Assembly: GCF_021462225.1 (NCBI RefSeq)
Contig: NC_061795.1
Span: forward strand, 2,867,001-2,931,000
Reading direction: 5' to 3'
DNA: 64,000 nucleotides
Origin: Girardinichthys multiradiatus
Lineage: Eukaryota; Chordata; Actinopteri; Cyprinodontiformes; Goodeidae
Positions 22,620 through 35,100 of this stretch are shown here, in pieces. Both the position numbers and the translations under genes were made by a program. The notes under the pieces are model-generated. The model did no database searches. It saw only the letters and a list, made by a program, of their open reading frames with translations, and was not told the origin of the DNA. Each line of letters starts with the position of its first letter. Position 1 is the first letter of the stretch.

Positions 22620-24640
22620 CGTTGTTAGATAAATTTTAGATGAGCAAAAGAAGAAGGGAGACACTACTTAATGATTTATCTCCTACTACCACATTAAGTC
22701 CTGTTACAGATTTTATTAATTCTGTTGCAGAATTTTGTTTCTCATTTAAATATTTGTCTTTTTCTGAAGAAGAAAAATGATGGCAATTCTTTTTCAATCA
22801 TGGTTTTTCTGAGTTATATGTCTAACTTATCAACTGATCCTAACAGCATTCAGACACAGTGTGATAGACTCTGACATTAAAAAAAACACCAACTCACTCA
22901 TCCACACTCTGGTTAAATGTGGATGAATGCCAGACCAAAATGAACGAGATACTGGTCCTTAAAGATTCCTTAATCTGCTATTACATCTCAGTTTTCTGTC
23001 ATCCTTCCATCCAGATGGCAAGCAGAGGGTCTGCTGATAAACCCATGTCCTGATTCTGTGGTGAATGTCTTGCACCACTTATTGGCCCCTAGAGGTGTTA
23101 GTTACCATGGAGATTGAATACATGCCAGAGAAGAGCCATTACTGACCAAGGGGTTGAACTGACTTCCAGGGTAAATTGTACTGCTGCTTACATGTCAAGA
23201 GATGTTAAAGTGCTGCTCCACTCCCAAGTGCTGATCCATCTAAAGAAAGATAATGCTTTGTAGATGTCTTCCAGACATGAGAAATGGAGAAATGCAATTT
23301 TATTTCATTATATAAATAAAATTTTGTTATTTACTAAAGTTAATAAATACGTGAGACCTTCCCCTAAAACGTAGCTTAAACTTAAATATTAAGGAAAACC
23401 TTTAAGTTTAGGCAAACCATGTTAGTGTAGACAGGCTCTATTTCACTGATAGCAGAAAAGGAACAAAATCTCCATTTTCAGGGACCAGATCTATTAAAGG
23501 ATTGCATGGCACAAGCTGTGCAATCCTGGATTTTATTACGGGTGTTACAGGCTGCACCTGTTAAGGCAAAATTTTGTTATGATCTGCTGCTCTGGTCAGC
23601 ACCTTTCTGTACATTTTAGATGCTGTGTCGACTGTTGTGGGAGAGCTAGCTTTCTGCAGTTTGCCTCTGTTCACTGGGGTACATTTGGGTTCTGTACAGT
23701 GGATTTCTGTTCACTGTGTCCCCACACAAGCAATCTGTACAGCTTGTGACATTATTTGTAGACTTGCAGAACTCGGTCCTTTTGTGAAGTATACAAAGAA
23801 GGCCTCAATTTATTTGGCCCCTGGTGATCAGTGTTACCATTGATTGGCTGGGGGGGAAGGGGGGATCCTACTCTCAGCATGGGATTATGGATTTAATCAT
23901 GAGATGATGTGCAAATGTCAAAGAATAGGAAATTTTGTAACACAAAACAGAATTGTTAGGTGATTAAAAAACAAAACTGTCCACTGCTGTTCCCTTATTA
24001 AGATAGCCTCTTTATGAAGCAATCCCACAGTCATTTGAATCAGATTTAGATGTTCTAAGTGCAGTCTGGCAGCTTAGTGCTGACTTTGAAAGGCAGTCCA
24101 AATCTGTGTTCATGTCCAGCTGAGTAACTAGTTTTGTCAACCCATTGTGGGATAAGTAATCTTCCTGAGGATGTTGAGGATGAACCGTATGAACTGTATG
24201 AGTTGGAGACACTGCTGCAGGTAAAACTTTGAAAAGTTTAAAGAAGGAACCAGAGCCCAGAGGAAAATGCAAGTTAAATTGCACCAGGTAAAAAAATGAC
24301 AAATAATGTGATTGATGTGCATCTTCCCTAAATTCTGCACTTCTGATCTCATGCACAAAATGTGTGTGAATCAAGTTATGCACAATCTCCTTTGTTCTTA
24401 GAAGTATGTAATGTGGCTCAGTGCATTCAGATGAGTTTTTTCTAACTCTGGGATTTATAATGCGAGCTTGTAATTAGAATCACCTACTTGACTGAGTGAG
24501 ACTGAATTTGCAAAAGAGAACTGTTCATGCCCTTTGAACTGTTCCACATTTAGTTACATTATTATTATTTTAATGGGATTTTGCAATATCATGAAGTGGG
24601 CGAAATATAATATTTAATTTTCATAAGAGCTCAGAGAGAT
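22620..24640. other. Interval with no recognised gene
   Basis: About 2 kb of AT-rich sequence. Short open frames (for example 23625-23843) show no domain. No repeat family was recognised. Confidence 0.5.
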
Positions 24641-24669
24641 TAGAAGAAGAGTGTCTGTGAATATTAATT

Positions 24670-24890
24670 CTCATGTGTTATCACAGTCTCCACAGTCTCA
24701 ATTGGATTTAGGTCTGGTACAGACTTTGACTGGGCCATTACTTAAGGTACCTCCTCAGCATGTCATCCAGTTCTGCATGGATCTGAACTTGATCATCACC
24801 ATGCTTTACAGTGGTAATGGTGTGTTCTGGGTGATGAGCAGTTGGTCTTCCTCTATGTGACTTGTGGCAAACCTTAAGCTGAAGTTCTAG
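24670..24890 (-). mobile_element. Tc1-like fragment
   Basis: The - strand text is the usual Tc1 stretch around the second catalytic region (complement of tttaggtctggtacagact and ttgactgggcc near 24706-24736). It then jumps to the HGGG-VMVWG neighbourhood near 24790, indicating an internal deletion. Confidence 0.5.
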
Positions 24891-25164
24891 TATTCTAGTA
24901 TGCAAAAGTATTAATTTCCCTTAAGGTACCCTACCCCAGCTTTTGCATGAAAATCAAGTGACCTATCAAGAAATTCTTCCACCTAATCTGTGGATCTCAA
25001 CTTCCCTATAGTTACTACGAGCCTACTGGTTGATTCTCCGAATGTTGCTCTCATTGCCTGCCCTGTTAGTTTAAGTAGTCCTGATGGGTCTTGTGCAGGA
25101 TAAAATGCTCCCCAGCCACACCTGCTGCTGCTGGTCAGTGGGGTAGCTGGTGATCCACTGACAG

Positions 25165-25292
25165 GTGGGGGCTGGCACTGGGAGCTGGGTGAGCTTCTGG
25201 TGGAGAATGTCTTCCACCACCAGAAGCTCAACCACTAGGCATCATCCACCAAAAACTCACCCAGCTTCCAGTGCCGGCCCCTACCTGCTCGG
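25165..25292. repeat. Imperfect nested inverted repeat
   Basis: The inner arms gagcttctggtgg and its complement face each other across about 10-13 nt near 25190-25230. A second pair of arms (ggtgggggctggcactggga near 25165 and its near-complement near 25262-25290) lies outside. The two levels together could fold into a long stem. Confidence 0.75.
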
Positions 25293-25616
25293 GTGGTCTT
25301 TATCTTTGGTTCACCACTACCAAAGAAATGGTGGACTTCAGTTCTTTGGTGGTGAACTGGAGTCCACAAACAGGATCCTGGCGTACATCTCTGGGTGGTT
25401 GAGGTGGTACAGGATGAAGTGTGGTCCCACCTGCATAAGAAGCTGTTGAGGTCGTCAGCCCATCGAGGGGGTCATCACAAGGTGGGGGGATGGGCTCCTG
25501 TAGTTAATGATGTTGTTTAGGCTCCTCCAAACTGCTGCTAGGTAATTAGCTGAGAAGCTGCTTTTTACCTTCTTCCTCTAGCTTCCTTTAGCTGCCCCGA
25601 TCTCCTTGGTCAGTTT

Positions 25617-26960
25617 TAAAGATTCAAAGATTCAAAGATACTTTATTGATCCCCGAGGGGAAATTATAATTCCAGTACAACCCATCCAAACATACATCAT
25701 GACACAAGACAAGGGGGGGACGGGTCACCGAGACTTTGCTCCCCACTCACAAGCGCTGCCCTTGCTAGATGAGAAAAAAGGCCACATTAGGTAAGTAGAG
25801 GGAAAAAAATCATATTTCACACTTTATCCTTAGCAGGATACAGTTTGAGATTGTAAAAAACCTCAGAACAAAGAAGCAACAAGTTGACAAAACAACATCA
25901 TGCTGGGAACGGTGAAGGTGGTGTGAGGGGTGCATATGTTTATCTTGAGCAAGTGAGTGTGTGTAAGTAAGTCCACGAAGCACTGTCACAGAGGCCATTG
26001 TCCTTGATGGTTCGTTGGAAGGTTCATCAACCGGCCACAAAGTTCTGAGCAGGTCCACAGATGTCCTCAGGGAAGGGACGGGGCAGAGGGAGCAGAGCGT
26101 CATGGTTACATAACTTCCAGGAGAAGTTGAAGATAGCCAGCCATCAAGGCCGTGCAGGGGAGCCAGATTCAGAAAAACAATAATTATTTGGGTTAGGCTG
26201 ACTCTTAATTTTCCGTCAGCCTTGAGAGTCTCGCTGGTGCTTCTCAAAGGCGAATCCAAACAGTCAAATTCCTGGTCTTTCTGCCAGATCTGAGTGAACA
26301 ACTTTCTCCAAGATTTATCCCATTTCACCCCTGAGTCCAGGAACCGCAACCTGCCTGCGATCCTGTGTAAGGATCACATCCAGTCTGTGATTCAGCTCAC
26401 GTAACATCTCAGTCTGAGTGTTGATCGCTCTGAAGATCCCATCATACATGCCAGGCAGCCTTACAGTGACCAGAACAGCTGCTGACATTCTCCAAATTTC
26501 TTGATATGCCAGGTAACCGCTGACTCCAAAAAGCAGAAATCCTGATATCAAACATCCAATTATATACACATCTTCCACATCCTCGACTGACATTATCGAC
26601 AGACACACAATCCTCCACTTCTGCCAGGAGTCCATCGTGTATCCGGAGAAAAATGTCCCGTCCGGGCAAGTGGGCTCTCCCGACCCCTGTCTTCTCCTCG
26701 AGAAAATTTGATCAATTGCATTGAGAGACCAGCTGAACAAATCCATATTTTGGAAGAATTTGGAAGATGTGCAAAAAGAGGCTCCAAAAAAAGACAAGAC
26801 ATAGAGCTGAAGCAGGGCAGATATGGGAGGGGTGCGGGAGACAGAGAAAAATCGTCCACCTCCACCGAGAGCAGGAAAAGACTGCTTATACAGGGCCCGG
26901 TACCCACAGCTGTAAGCCTCCTCTCTGGTTCCGTGCAGCCTCATCAGATGTGAAGTGAAC
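25617..26960 (-). mobile_element. Retroposon-like unit with LINE-type 3' tail and a membrane-protein ORF
   Basis: Read on the - strand, the unit starts near 26960, carries an ORF (26944-26315), then about 650 bp of non-coding sequence, and ends in CCTCGGGGATCAATAAAGTA followed by repeated GAATCTTT near 25617-25640. Such a 3' end with a short tandem tail is typical of L2-like non-LTR elements. No reverse transcriptase is encoded, so movement would need a LINE partner. The 5' limit is uncertain. Confidence 0.5.
26315..26944 (-). CDS. Predicted small membrane protein ORF of unknown family
   Basis: An uninterrupted frame of 209 codons. A second Met at residue 67 (26744-26746), just before DLFSWSLNAIDQIF, may be the better start and gives 143 residues. 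A single clear hydrophobic segment covers residues 126-147 (VYIIGCLISGFLLFGVSGYL). It is preceded by an acidic VEDVED cluster and followed by RMSAAVLVTVRL and an amphipathic, possibly coiled-coil helix (NTQTEMLRELNHRLD, 175-189). Two Cys (residues 93 and 114) precede the membrane segment. I do not recognise the family and assign no function. Its setting, with a LINE-like 3' tail downstream on the same strand, suggests an element-encoded or retroposed gene. Confidence 0.45.
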   Translation of the reverse strand: MRLHGTREEAYSCGYRALYKQSFPALGGGGRFFSVSRTPPISALLQLYVLSFFGASFCTSSKFFQNMDLFSWSLNAIDQIFSRRRQGSGEPTCPDGTFFSGYTMDSWQKWRIVCLSIMSVEDVEDVYIIGCLISGFLLFGVSGYLAYQEIWRMSAAVLVTVRLPGMYDGIFRAINTQTEMLRELNHRLDVILTQDRRQVAVPGLRGEMG

Positions 26961-27269
26961 CCTGGTTAATTGTTGTTGTATGTGCGAAAGGTCTTGGTTT
27001 TCACACACATGTCCTCACAAAAACTGATCTATGATGTCACAGTTTCAGCAAGCTCATTTCGGCAAGCTCATTTAGGTCAGGGTCTGAGGCTTCGAAAACA
27101 CTGCAATCTGTACAGTCAAAGCAGCCCTGTAACATCTTTTTGACTTATCAGTCCATTTCCTAACAGTTCAAACCACAGGTTTAGAGGTTTTCAGTTTTTA
27201 CTTGTAAATTGGAAACAGATGAAGCAGACAGTGTTCAGAGAGTCCTAAAGCTGCATGGGGACCTGAACG

Positions 27270-27910
27270 TTATGCTTCTTTTGAGTAACAGAAGTCCAAT
27301 GCATTTGTTTCTCTGGTGGGACATTTTTCATGCTGTTTGTATTTTGGTAGTTCATTTGAGAGGTTTGCACTGTTAAAATCCTCAAGAACAAGCAGAGAGT
27401 TAAAATGATTTTTCTCCACGGCTAATAGTTTCAGTGTCTGATGTGCAGGCTTGTGGTGGGATGTAAACACCAATGGGCAAACAAAGTAGAACCTTTTCGG
27501 TGGATAAAAGGGTTTACAGTTTTCAAAATTACTCCAGGTGAGGGATATTTGTCCTCTATAATACTATGACGTTGGTACACCAACCTTTGTTTACATAAAA
27601 GCAGATTCCACCTCCACTTTTTCCCCCCCAAGAGCTCAGCACTTTGGTACGCTCGAGACATCTGGAAGCCTGGCATCAGATGCATGGCCTCCGAAGAGGT
27701 GTTCACCAAGCCAGCTTTCGGTGAAGCAGAGGATAGCAGATCTTGTGCTAAGAAGGAGCAGCTCATCTGTATTGTTGGCCAGGTAGAGGACATGTTGCTT
27801 CCATTCTTGAAAAAATGGATTAAACCATGCTTTGAGTGACGTTTCTGCTGAGGTCTTTACACACCACCTAGAATTGTACTGAGATTGAATTTCACACATG
27901 TAGACCATGT
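27270..27910 (-). mobile_element. L2-clade LINE fragment (endonuclease region)
   Basis: Coding traces on the - strand read CFTESWLGEH near 27720 and, after frameshifts, LEDFNSANL, then KCPTRETNALDFCYSKEA at 27270-27330. These are the L2 endonuclease landmarks (C-F-T-E-T-W, G-D-F-N and L-D-x-C-Y). It is degenerate and lacks the reverse transcriptase. Confidence 0.75.
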
Positions 27911-27919
27911 TTACTAATT

Positions 27920-29400
27920 ATGTGACTTCTAAAAGGAGTTGGTTGTACTGGACATTATTTAGAGGGATCAGATTAAAAGTGGATGCATACACAAGCATAC
28001 CACACTTTTCAGCTTTAGTTTTAAAAAAAACCATGAATCATTTTTTTACTTAAAAATTAGGCACTAGTTTGTGTTAGTTATCACATAAAATTCCAGTGAA
28101 ATACATTGAAGTTTGCAGTTGTAGTGTGACAAAACTTTGAAAGCATTCAAGGCACTGTAGATGTTAAGGCATTAAATTTTTGCTAATTACTTTTATGGGT
28201 CATTGAAATTTGCACACTTTGCAATTACTATTCAAAGTACTCCACATTAAGCAGAATCTTAATGCTTGAGGTTCATTCTGGTAAAATTTAACCCCTAATC
28301 TCCTCTTTCGTCAAACCCTCCAGATGGAAATGATGGGCTTAATATGCCCTATGATAGTGGCTACAGATGAGTAACAGAAAATCCTTGGTAGAGTCAACAC
28401 ACGGCTGCTGTCCAAGCTGCTGCTGTGTTTTGGCTCAAGGAGCCATTGACTGGTGTAATCTGCTGTGTAAATCTGCAGTTTGGCCCTGTCTGGCTGCTGT
28501 CTGGGTTCTGTGCACTTGGACAAAAGCGAGCAACACCTTGCCCACCGACAAAGGGCCTGGCTCTAATTGGAGTAGACAAGGCTTGCTGATGGAGGCTTTT
28601 TAGGCAATTGAACTTGTTCAATAATTCTTAGAGGATCTAATGAAACATAAGAGACACACAGTTGGACTCCAACAACAGCAGCAGCACTGAACTGTCCTGT
28701 ATCTGCCCATCAACTGCAGGACAGAAGTTGTGCTTTGACCCGTACTGCCCTTTAAGAAAAATATGCCTTCGCTGAACCTTTGAAGACTCTGAAGGTGTTG
28801 ACATTGGGGCACATACAGACTGTAAATGTTCCTCTTGTTGTCATAGAGAAATTTAAGTCAGAAACTGAAAGCAAAACCGAGTTTTAGCTGGCTCTCTTCT
28901 GTTGTGTTGTTTTTGTCCACAAATGTCATGAGCCTAAGGAACAGGCTTTGTGTGTTTCTGGACCAAACACTTTGTATAGAACAAGCTGTTCTTTTTCGAA
29001 ACTCTGAGGAAGGAGACTGAGCCTCTTTTGGAGAGCCCCAACAACTGTATAACCTGTGTGGGCCACTGGAATCTCCTCAAAGTGAAGGAGTAGAGTACCA
29101 GTGCAGAGCTCTCACCACAGGAGAGCAACAGGTCTTTGTGATCACAAACACCGTGGAAAAAATGTGCATTGTTCCCACTATAGTGGATTTTTGTTCTTCT
29201 ATTCCTGCAATTCTCCCACAAAGACTCAGCCTCTCTGACCCTGCTTTAATCTCACAAAAATGCCCACATAACTCACGGACACTGCATTCTATCTTCATTA
29301 ATTAACTCTGTCATTTCACATTTCTTGTTTTTCTAAAATAAAGCCCTCGCCCAAAAACAAATGTATTCCTCTTTTATTGCAATTGCATATTGTCATGTAG
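27920..29400. other. Interval with no recognised gene
   Basis: Open frames on both strands near 28311-28621 and 28934-29298 overlap each other and show no domain. No repeat family was recognised. Confidence 0.45.
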
Positions 29401-29439
29401 TAATATCGAGAAAAATCCAACCTTTAGTTTATATGACAG

Positions 29440-30160
29440 GAGATGACTGCAAGACCTAACCTGTCAATATTAAGAGTCATAACAATGAAGTATAAAACAA
29501 TTGGAACTGTGAGAAACACGATGGTAAGAGATGGAAAAATATATATGCTTACTGAACTACAGCAAAGAATACCATCTTGGGGTCACAGAGTCCCCATAAC
29601 AACCAATAGACACTATCTACATACCAAGATATTGTGTGGGAAGCATGCCAGAAAAAAAGCACTTTTGTCCTACCATCACAAATATAATCATGTGAAGTTT
29701 ACTGAATAACACTACATAATAGTGAACGAATATGTGGAAAAACACCTCATGTGCACTGTTAAGTATTGAGAGAGGATCTGTGATGCAGGGAATTGTGTTA
29801 CATGGCATCATGAACTAAACAAAACTTGCATGACCTCTGTTTATTTAATAAGAAAGGGTCAACATTGGGATTTTTATCTGGATACTGATCCAAAACATGA
29901 CCAAATGAACACATGAGCACACACACTGTCAACTTTCTGCCATGGCTATTAGCTTCAGACCTAAATCTGTGGGGTGAGCTGCAGAGAAGAGAACATTAGA
30001 GAGAACCTGGCGGACTGAATGATCCAGAGAGATTGTGAGACAAGGAACGGACAAAGATCCCTCTCTCTGTGTGCTCAAACTTCATAGAAAGCAGCTGTTC
30101 TACTGGCAAAAGGACGTTGTACGCTCAAAGTATAGCTGGAGTGACACAAAGTGTGACATC
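29440..30160 (+). mobile_element. Degenerate Tc1-like transposon relic
   Basis: The + strand text includes DTDPKHDQMNT near 29885, followed by a decayed LRPKSVG (original DLNPIENLW) and REENIRENL. The upstream part (29450-29700) corresponds to the N-terminal half but is heavily broken. Confidence 0.5.
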
Positions 30161-30949
30161 AGTGATTTTAACAGAGTCAACTGGGTACTAACCTGAGATT
30201 TTTAACCATCTGGTAAAAAAATCCAAGTAAAAGTTTTTTTTTTAAATGTTCGCTATGAGATAATTCTACTACAGTGAAAGGTTATTTTAGGGGTTTCTAA
30301 ACATCTTTATCACGGATGGAGGGTGAAAACTGAGCAATAATTCCAGGACGCTTCTGACAATGAGCTTCTTGTTTAAAAGACTTGAATCTTAATATGCCTC
30401 ATGTCTTAAATGATCAACATACATAAAATAAAGACAAACCAAGCTGAAGTACTGTTGTGAGAACCTGATCTAGATATAATAAATATAATCAGTGTGTAAT
30501 CAATGGCTTTAGTCCAGTTCCCACTAACCGCGTTCTCTCTTGTGTGTAGCTCTGGAACATGTAATTTTATCAGAGCGTTTTCTCACTAAAGTGACAGTGA
30601 AACACTGAAGTTCTTCACAAGCTAAAGACATTTTGTTTTCACGGATTACAGGAAAACACTATCAAATTGTCAAGAGTTATCACTTGCTGATTTGATTAAA
30701 AATGGCAATGAAAACAAATTAAAGTTAATGCGAGGTTTGTGGCTGTATATACAGCCCTCTAGTGGTGATAAACTAAGTGAGACTTTCAGGGCCCTCAATG
30801 AAGATAGGTCCACACATGAAATTCAAAAACCAACATTAAATAATAAAATTGTCAAGCCTTGGCAGTTTAATACCCAAAAATATAACAGCTCAAAGCAAAT
30901 GAAGACTTTTGTAAAACAGTAATTCTTGTGACCAAGTAGTAATCTAATA

Positions 30950-31410
30950 ACCCATGTGTCATGCCAAAGAGAGTGCAGGCAGGTGTTGTGTTGTGCTGTA
31001 CTTTCTCTCTCACCTCTCCTCTGCATGGTTGTGACAGGGAGGTGCAGCTCCGCAGCTGGAGTACCTCAAGGCTAATCAGTGAAGAGTTCAAAAGCTGCAG
31101 GGACCTTGAAGGAGACGCCAGATTGTGAACTCGCCCAGCGTGAAAATCTACAGGAGATCCAAGCCTGGGTTTCTTTCTTGACGCTCCGATCCTTTCTCTG
31201 TGGTTGGTTGGAAACACTTTGCTGTGCTGACCCAGCTGTGAGTCTCCTTCCCGTTCCTGGAACCTACCTCCATCACGGAAGTGGGAGCATCTTCTCTCAA
31301 TCACCTACATCAAGTTCGCCTGCCTTGTCCACCCTCTGACGTCTCACACCTTCACCTGGAAAACAAATAAAGAGAAATTCAGCTACAGCATAACTTCGCC
31401 TGTGGCTTCT
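30950..31410 (+). repeat. LTR-like or retroposon 3' block
   Basis: GC-richer, ending with AATAAAGAGAAATTCAG at about 31366, a poly-A-signal-like end followed by CAGCATAACTTCGCC. The layout resembles solo LTRs of fish Gypsy-type elements. No coding sequence or target duplication was confirmed. Confidence 0.3.
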
Positions 31411-31561
31411 GGGGTTATTATCATCTCCTTCTGGAGATTAGTAATTAAGTGAAAAAATAAAAATAAAGTAAATGGTAACATATTCATGTACTCCAGTTCC
31501 CATGGTCCAAAGGCATGTATATGTATAATTGAGTGAAAATACTGTCTAATTTTTTCACTCA

Positions 31562-31745
<184 letters not shown>

Positions 31746-31875
31746 CTCTCTCTCTCTCTATCAAAATATATACCTTTAAATATTTTGTGTGTAATTTAAA
31801 TTTTAATTGTCACATTTAAGTAATCTTTGCAGCTCGGATATTTGCTAAAGGACAAGTAAATCTCCCCCCAAACTG

Positions 31876-31907
31876 TTTCACGTTACGTTTTGGACGGTAA
31901 CGTGAAA
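31876..31907. promoter_or_regulatory. 11-bp inverted repeat with adjoining CRE-like half site
   Basis: TTTCACGTTAC (31876-31886) and GTAACGTGAAA (31897-31907) are exact complements across 10 nt. TGACGT follows at 31908-31913. Both lie about 250 bp upstream of the LRRIQ1 ATG. A role in transcription is inferred only. Confidence 0.4.
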
Positions 31908-31926
31908 TGACGTAGCTCGCAGCGTC

Positions 31927-31940
31927 GTTTCCATGGAAAC
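31927..31940 (+). promoter_or_regulatory. RFX X-box candidate upstream of LRRIQ1
   Basis: GTTTCCATGGAAAC is a 14-bp perfect palindrome and fits the X-box consensus GTHNYYATRRNAAC at every position. RFX factors bind such sites in promoters of ciliary genes, usually within a few hundred bp of the start. It lies 214 bp before the ATG at 32154, in a short CpG-containing stretch. Confidence 0.7.
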
Positions 31941-32153
31941 CGCCTCACCACCAAACGCAGCAGTTATGTTAAGCGTTCATTAAGCTAAGCTGTTCATAAT
32001 GTAATTAAGACCAATTATCGACAACTTACCACTGAAGATAGCTCACGTACGACAAGTGGTAATGAACTAATTAATTAATGGCTGCCGTTTTGTTGCTCTG
32101 ACGGAGAGGAAGGAGACGTGAAGCTCTCTTACTGGAGCTCAATACTCTGTGAT

Positions 32154-32192
32154 ATGGAGGAAAGTAAAAGAAACCAGGACAGCAGCGAAATG
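32154..32192 (+). CDS. lrriq1: lrriq1 exon 1 (coding part)
   Basis: ATG at 32154 begins [13 protein letters not shown]. The donor GTAAGT follows at 32193, phase 0. The acidic, polar start fits the family. The 5' UTR limit is not visible. Confidence 0.75.
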
Positions 32193-35100
32193 GTAAGTCT
32201 AATTAAAACCTATACAAGCCAGTTGTCGCCAACATGATATTAACAAAGCACAGACCCTCGCAAAAAGTATTCACACCCATCATGAGTTTGCAGCCGCAAA
32301 CTAGCTTATGGTATAAGCACCATGATACAGTCATGGGACTGCTGTTTTAGTTTGTCTATGTTACTGTGTGGCTGTCCCTATCAAATAAACCTAATAAATA
32401 AATAAAAAAACTCATTGAAATCTTTTTCGTTTTGTTACATTACAACTTTTATTGGGATTTTATGTGATAGACCAACACAAAGTAGTGCAAGAGATGAGGT
32501 GAAAATGTAACACCATTTTCAATATACTTCTCAAATAAAAATGTGAGAAATGCAGTCTTATCTTAAGCCCTTTTTATCAGTCACACCCCTAAATAAAATG
32601 TAATGCAACTAATTGCCTTCAGAGCTCACCTAACAAGTAGAGTCCACGTGTCTGAGGACCAGACAGGTCAGAGATGGAGTTGGGTAAAGCAATTTTAGAT
32701 GATAAGCTATTATCCCAAATGTTAACATGAATATGGCACAAGAGTAACCCGACCTAGACATGACCGTCCTCCTAAACATGCTGGACAAGGAAGGAATTTA
32801 AGGGAACTGCGTAGTAGGCCTGGGGTAACTCTGGAGGAGCTGTTGGGATTCACAGCTCAGCTGGGAGAATCAGTTTATGAATCATCTATTGGTTGTTCAC
32901 TCCACGAATTTGGCCTTTATGGAAGAGTAGCAAGAAGAAAGCCACTGAAGAAAAGAAAGGTCTCTGGGATGCAGCAAACTAAAACCTTCTATTGAACACA
33001 ATTACCGTTGTGAAACATGCTAGTTAGTGATAATGTCATGATGAGGGGAGGCTCTTCCTCAGCTGGATCAGGGAATCAGGTTAGAATGAATGGCATATGA
33101 ATGGACTAAAATCAAAATGCTGTGTGTGGCAGATAGGGATAGGCGATATAGACTTAGAAGTTAATCACAATATTTTGTGGTATTTATTGTGTTAACATTA
33201 AAGTGATGACTAACAGTTTTATTACCACATAGCATAAAATAATTGCATTGAATCATATTTTTAAAGATATTGGTAGTTATTGCTGCTCTCTTAGAACTAA
33301 CAGTGGAAAAAATATCAAAAGTAGTAATCCCAACAATACTTTTAGTTTACGGGGGTAGCAAACTTCACACTGTAAAGGTTATTATTGTCAGGATAAATCC
33401 AAATTTTTATTACGATAAAACTAATTTAATGATAACAGTTAATGGTGTGATAACAGCCAATCCCTAGTGGCAGAAAATTTAAACACCACACTTTTCAGAT
33501 CTTTATTTGTAAAAAAAAAAACCCAACAAAAAAAAACTAAACACTAAACCTTGCATTATGTTACTTTCACTTCATTATTATGTGTCAGATACATTTAAAC
33601 TGGGATAAAAGAAGATGTAAAATTAGTGCACAAGTAGTGCAGGAGTTTTTAACTGAAAACAGTTTAAAAAAAATATCTCTCAGGTTGACTTTGAACCTGA
33701 TTAGATATGCAGGTTGGGAAGAGAAGACATCAGACCAATAAAGTGTTTGTTTCCAGACCTTGGATATTCCTCCTTCTTTAGTCAGCTACTTTGAGACTTC
33801 AAAAAGCCGAGCAGCAGCCTTTGAGAAACAGATCCTCGAGGAACCCGAAGACTCAAATGCTGGTTTGATGAAACTGCAAACTGAACTAAATAATGGCACA
33901 GGGAAATCAAAGAAAAGGGTAAGTGCCACCTTAATAATTAAGCTGAAGAGTATGATATCCAAAGGATTGAAAAACATGACTTAACGAAGCTTGTTTTTTG
34001 ATGCAGATTACTAGTGAGACAGCAGAGGACAAGAATGACATTGATGGTAGGTTGAAGGTAGAGTGTGTGGTGGGAAAAATGAAATGGGAATGTGTGACAC
34101 AGAACTGAACATTACAACTTTAAAACCAAGAAAGGTAACCAAAAGTAACTAAGCTTTGTTTTGTATTTTAAAGCACTCTTTCAGTTCAGTATGTTTCAGA
34201 TGAGGCGTCACAGTCTGGACAAGCTAGAATACTGAAAAGCTCTTATTCCTGGTGAAATTCTGGGCCCTTTCCCTTGCCACAAAATATAAACTGGATGCAG
34301 TTTGTACATAGCAAGACATTTCACCGTTTTATTGTTCAGGGGCTGGCAAGCATCATATAGTACAGCCTTTGCTGCAGTTGGTAGTCTTGTGAACAATTAA
34401 CACAATTGTCCACAAGAGGTCACTAATCTCTTATTTTTATGTAGCTTTAAGATGGCAGACAAGATGTGTAGAATCAGAAGGGCTAAAAAGAAGATTGAAT
34501 CTTTACCAGAGAAACCAAATGTTATAGAAATATGAGCTGATGAGAAAACCTTTGCTCTATACCATCTGCAGCCAGCCAACATTTTGCACAGCTGGATACA
34601 GTGCAGTGCTATACCTTGCTGGTTATCAGCCTAAACCACAGGTGGTGTTTAACTTCAGTCCTTGAGGGCGTCCTGCAACTTTTAGATGCGTCTCTGCTTC
34701 AACACACCTGAATCAAATAATTAGTTAATTATCAGGAAGAATTTGACTACATACTGAGGAGGAAATTTAGCCATTTGATTTAGGTGTGTTGGACCAGGGA
34801 CACATCTAAATGTTGCCGGACACCAGCCCTCGAGGGCTGGAGTTTGACACCACTGGAAACAATGCCTGATTAAATCATGGCAGATGAGGCGTATATTCCT
34901 CTATGTGTTGATTTAAAGGAAAATTGCAATGAAAGGAGATTACATACTGTAAATGCACATGTGCCTTTTCTCCTCTGTAGAAAGTCTCTCACAGCGGCAA
35001 AAACGTGCTTGTCCCAGTACAGAGTGCTTCTATCTTTGTTGTTGTCCTACTTTTTAGATAATTAAAAAACAATACAAACCATCTTGGTCCTATGTGAAAA

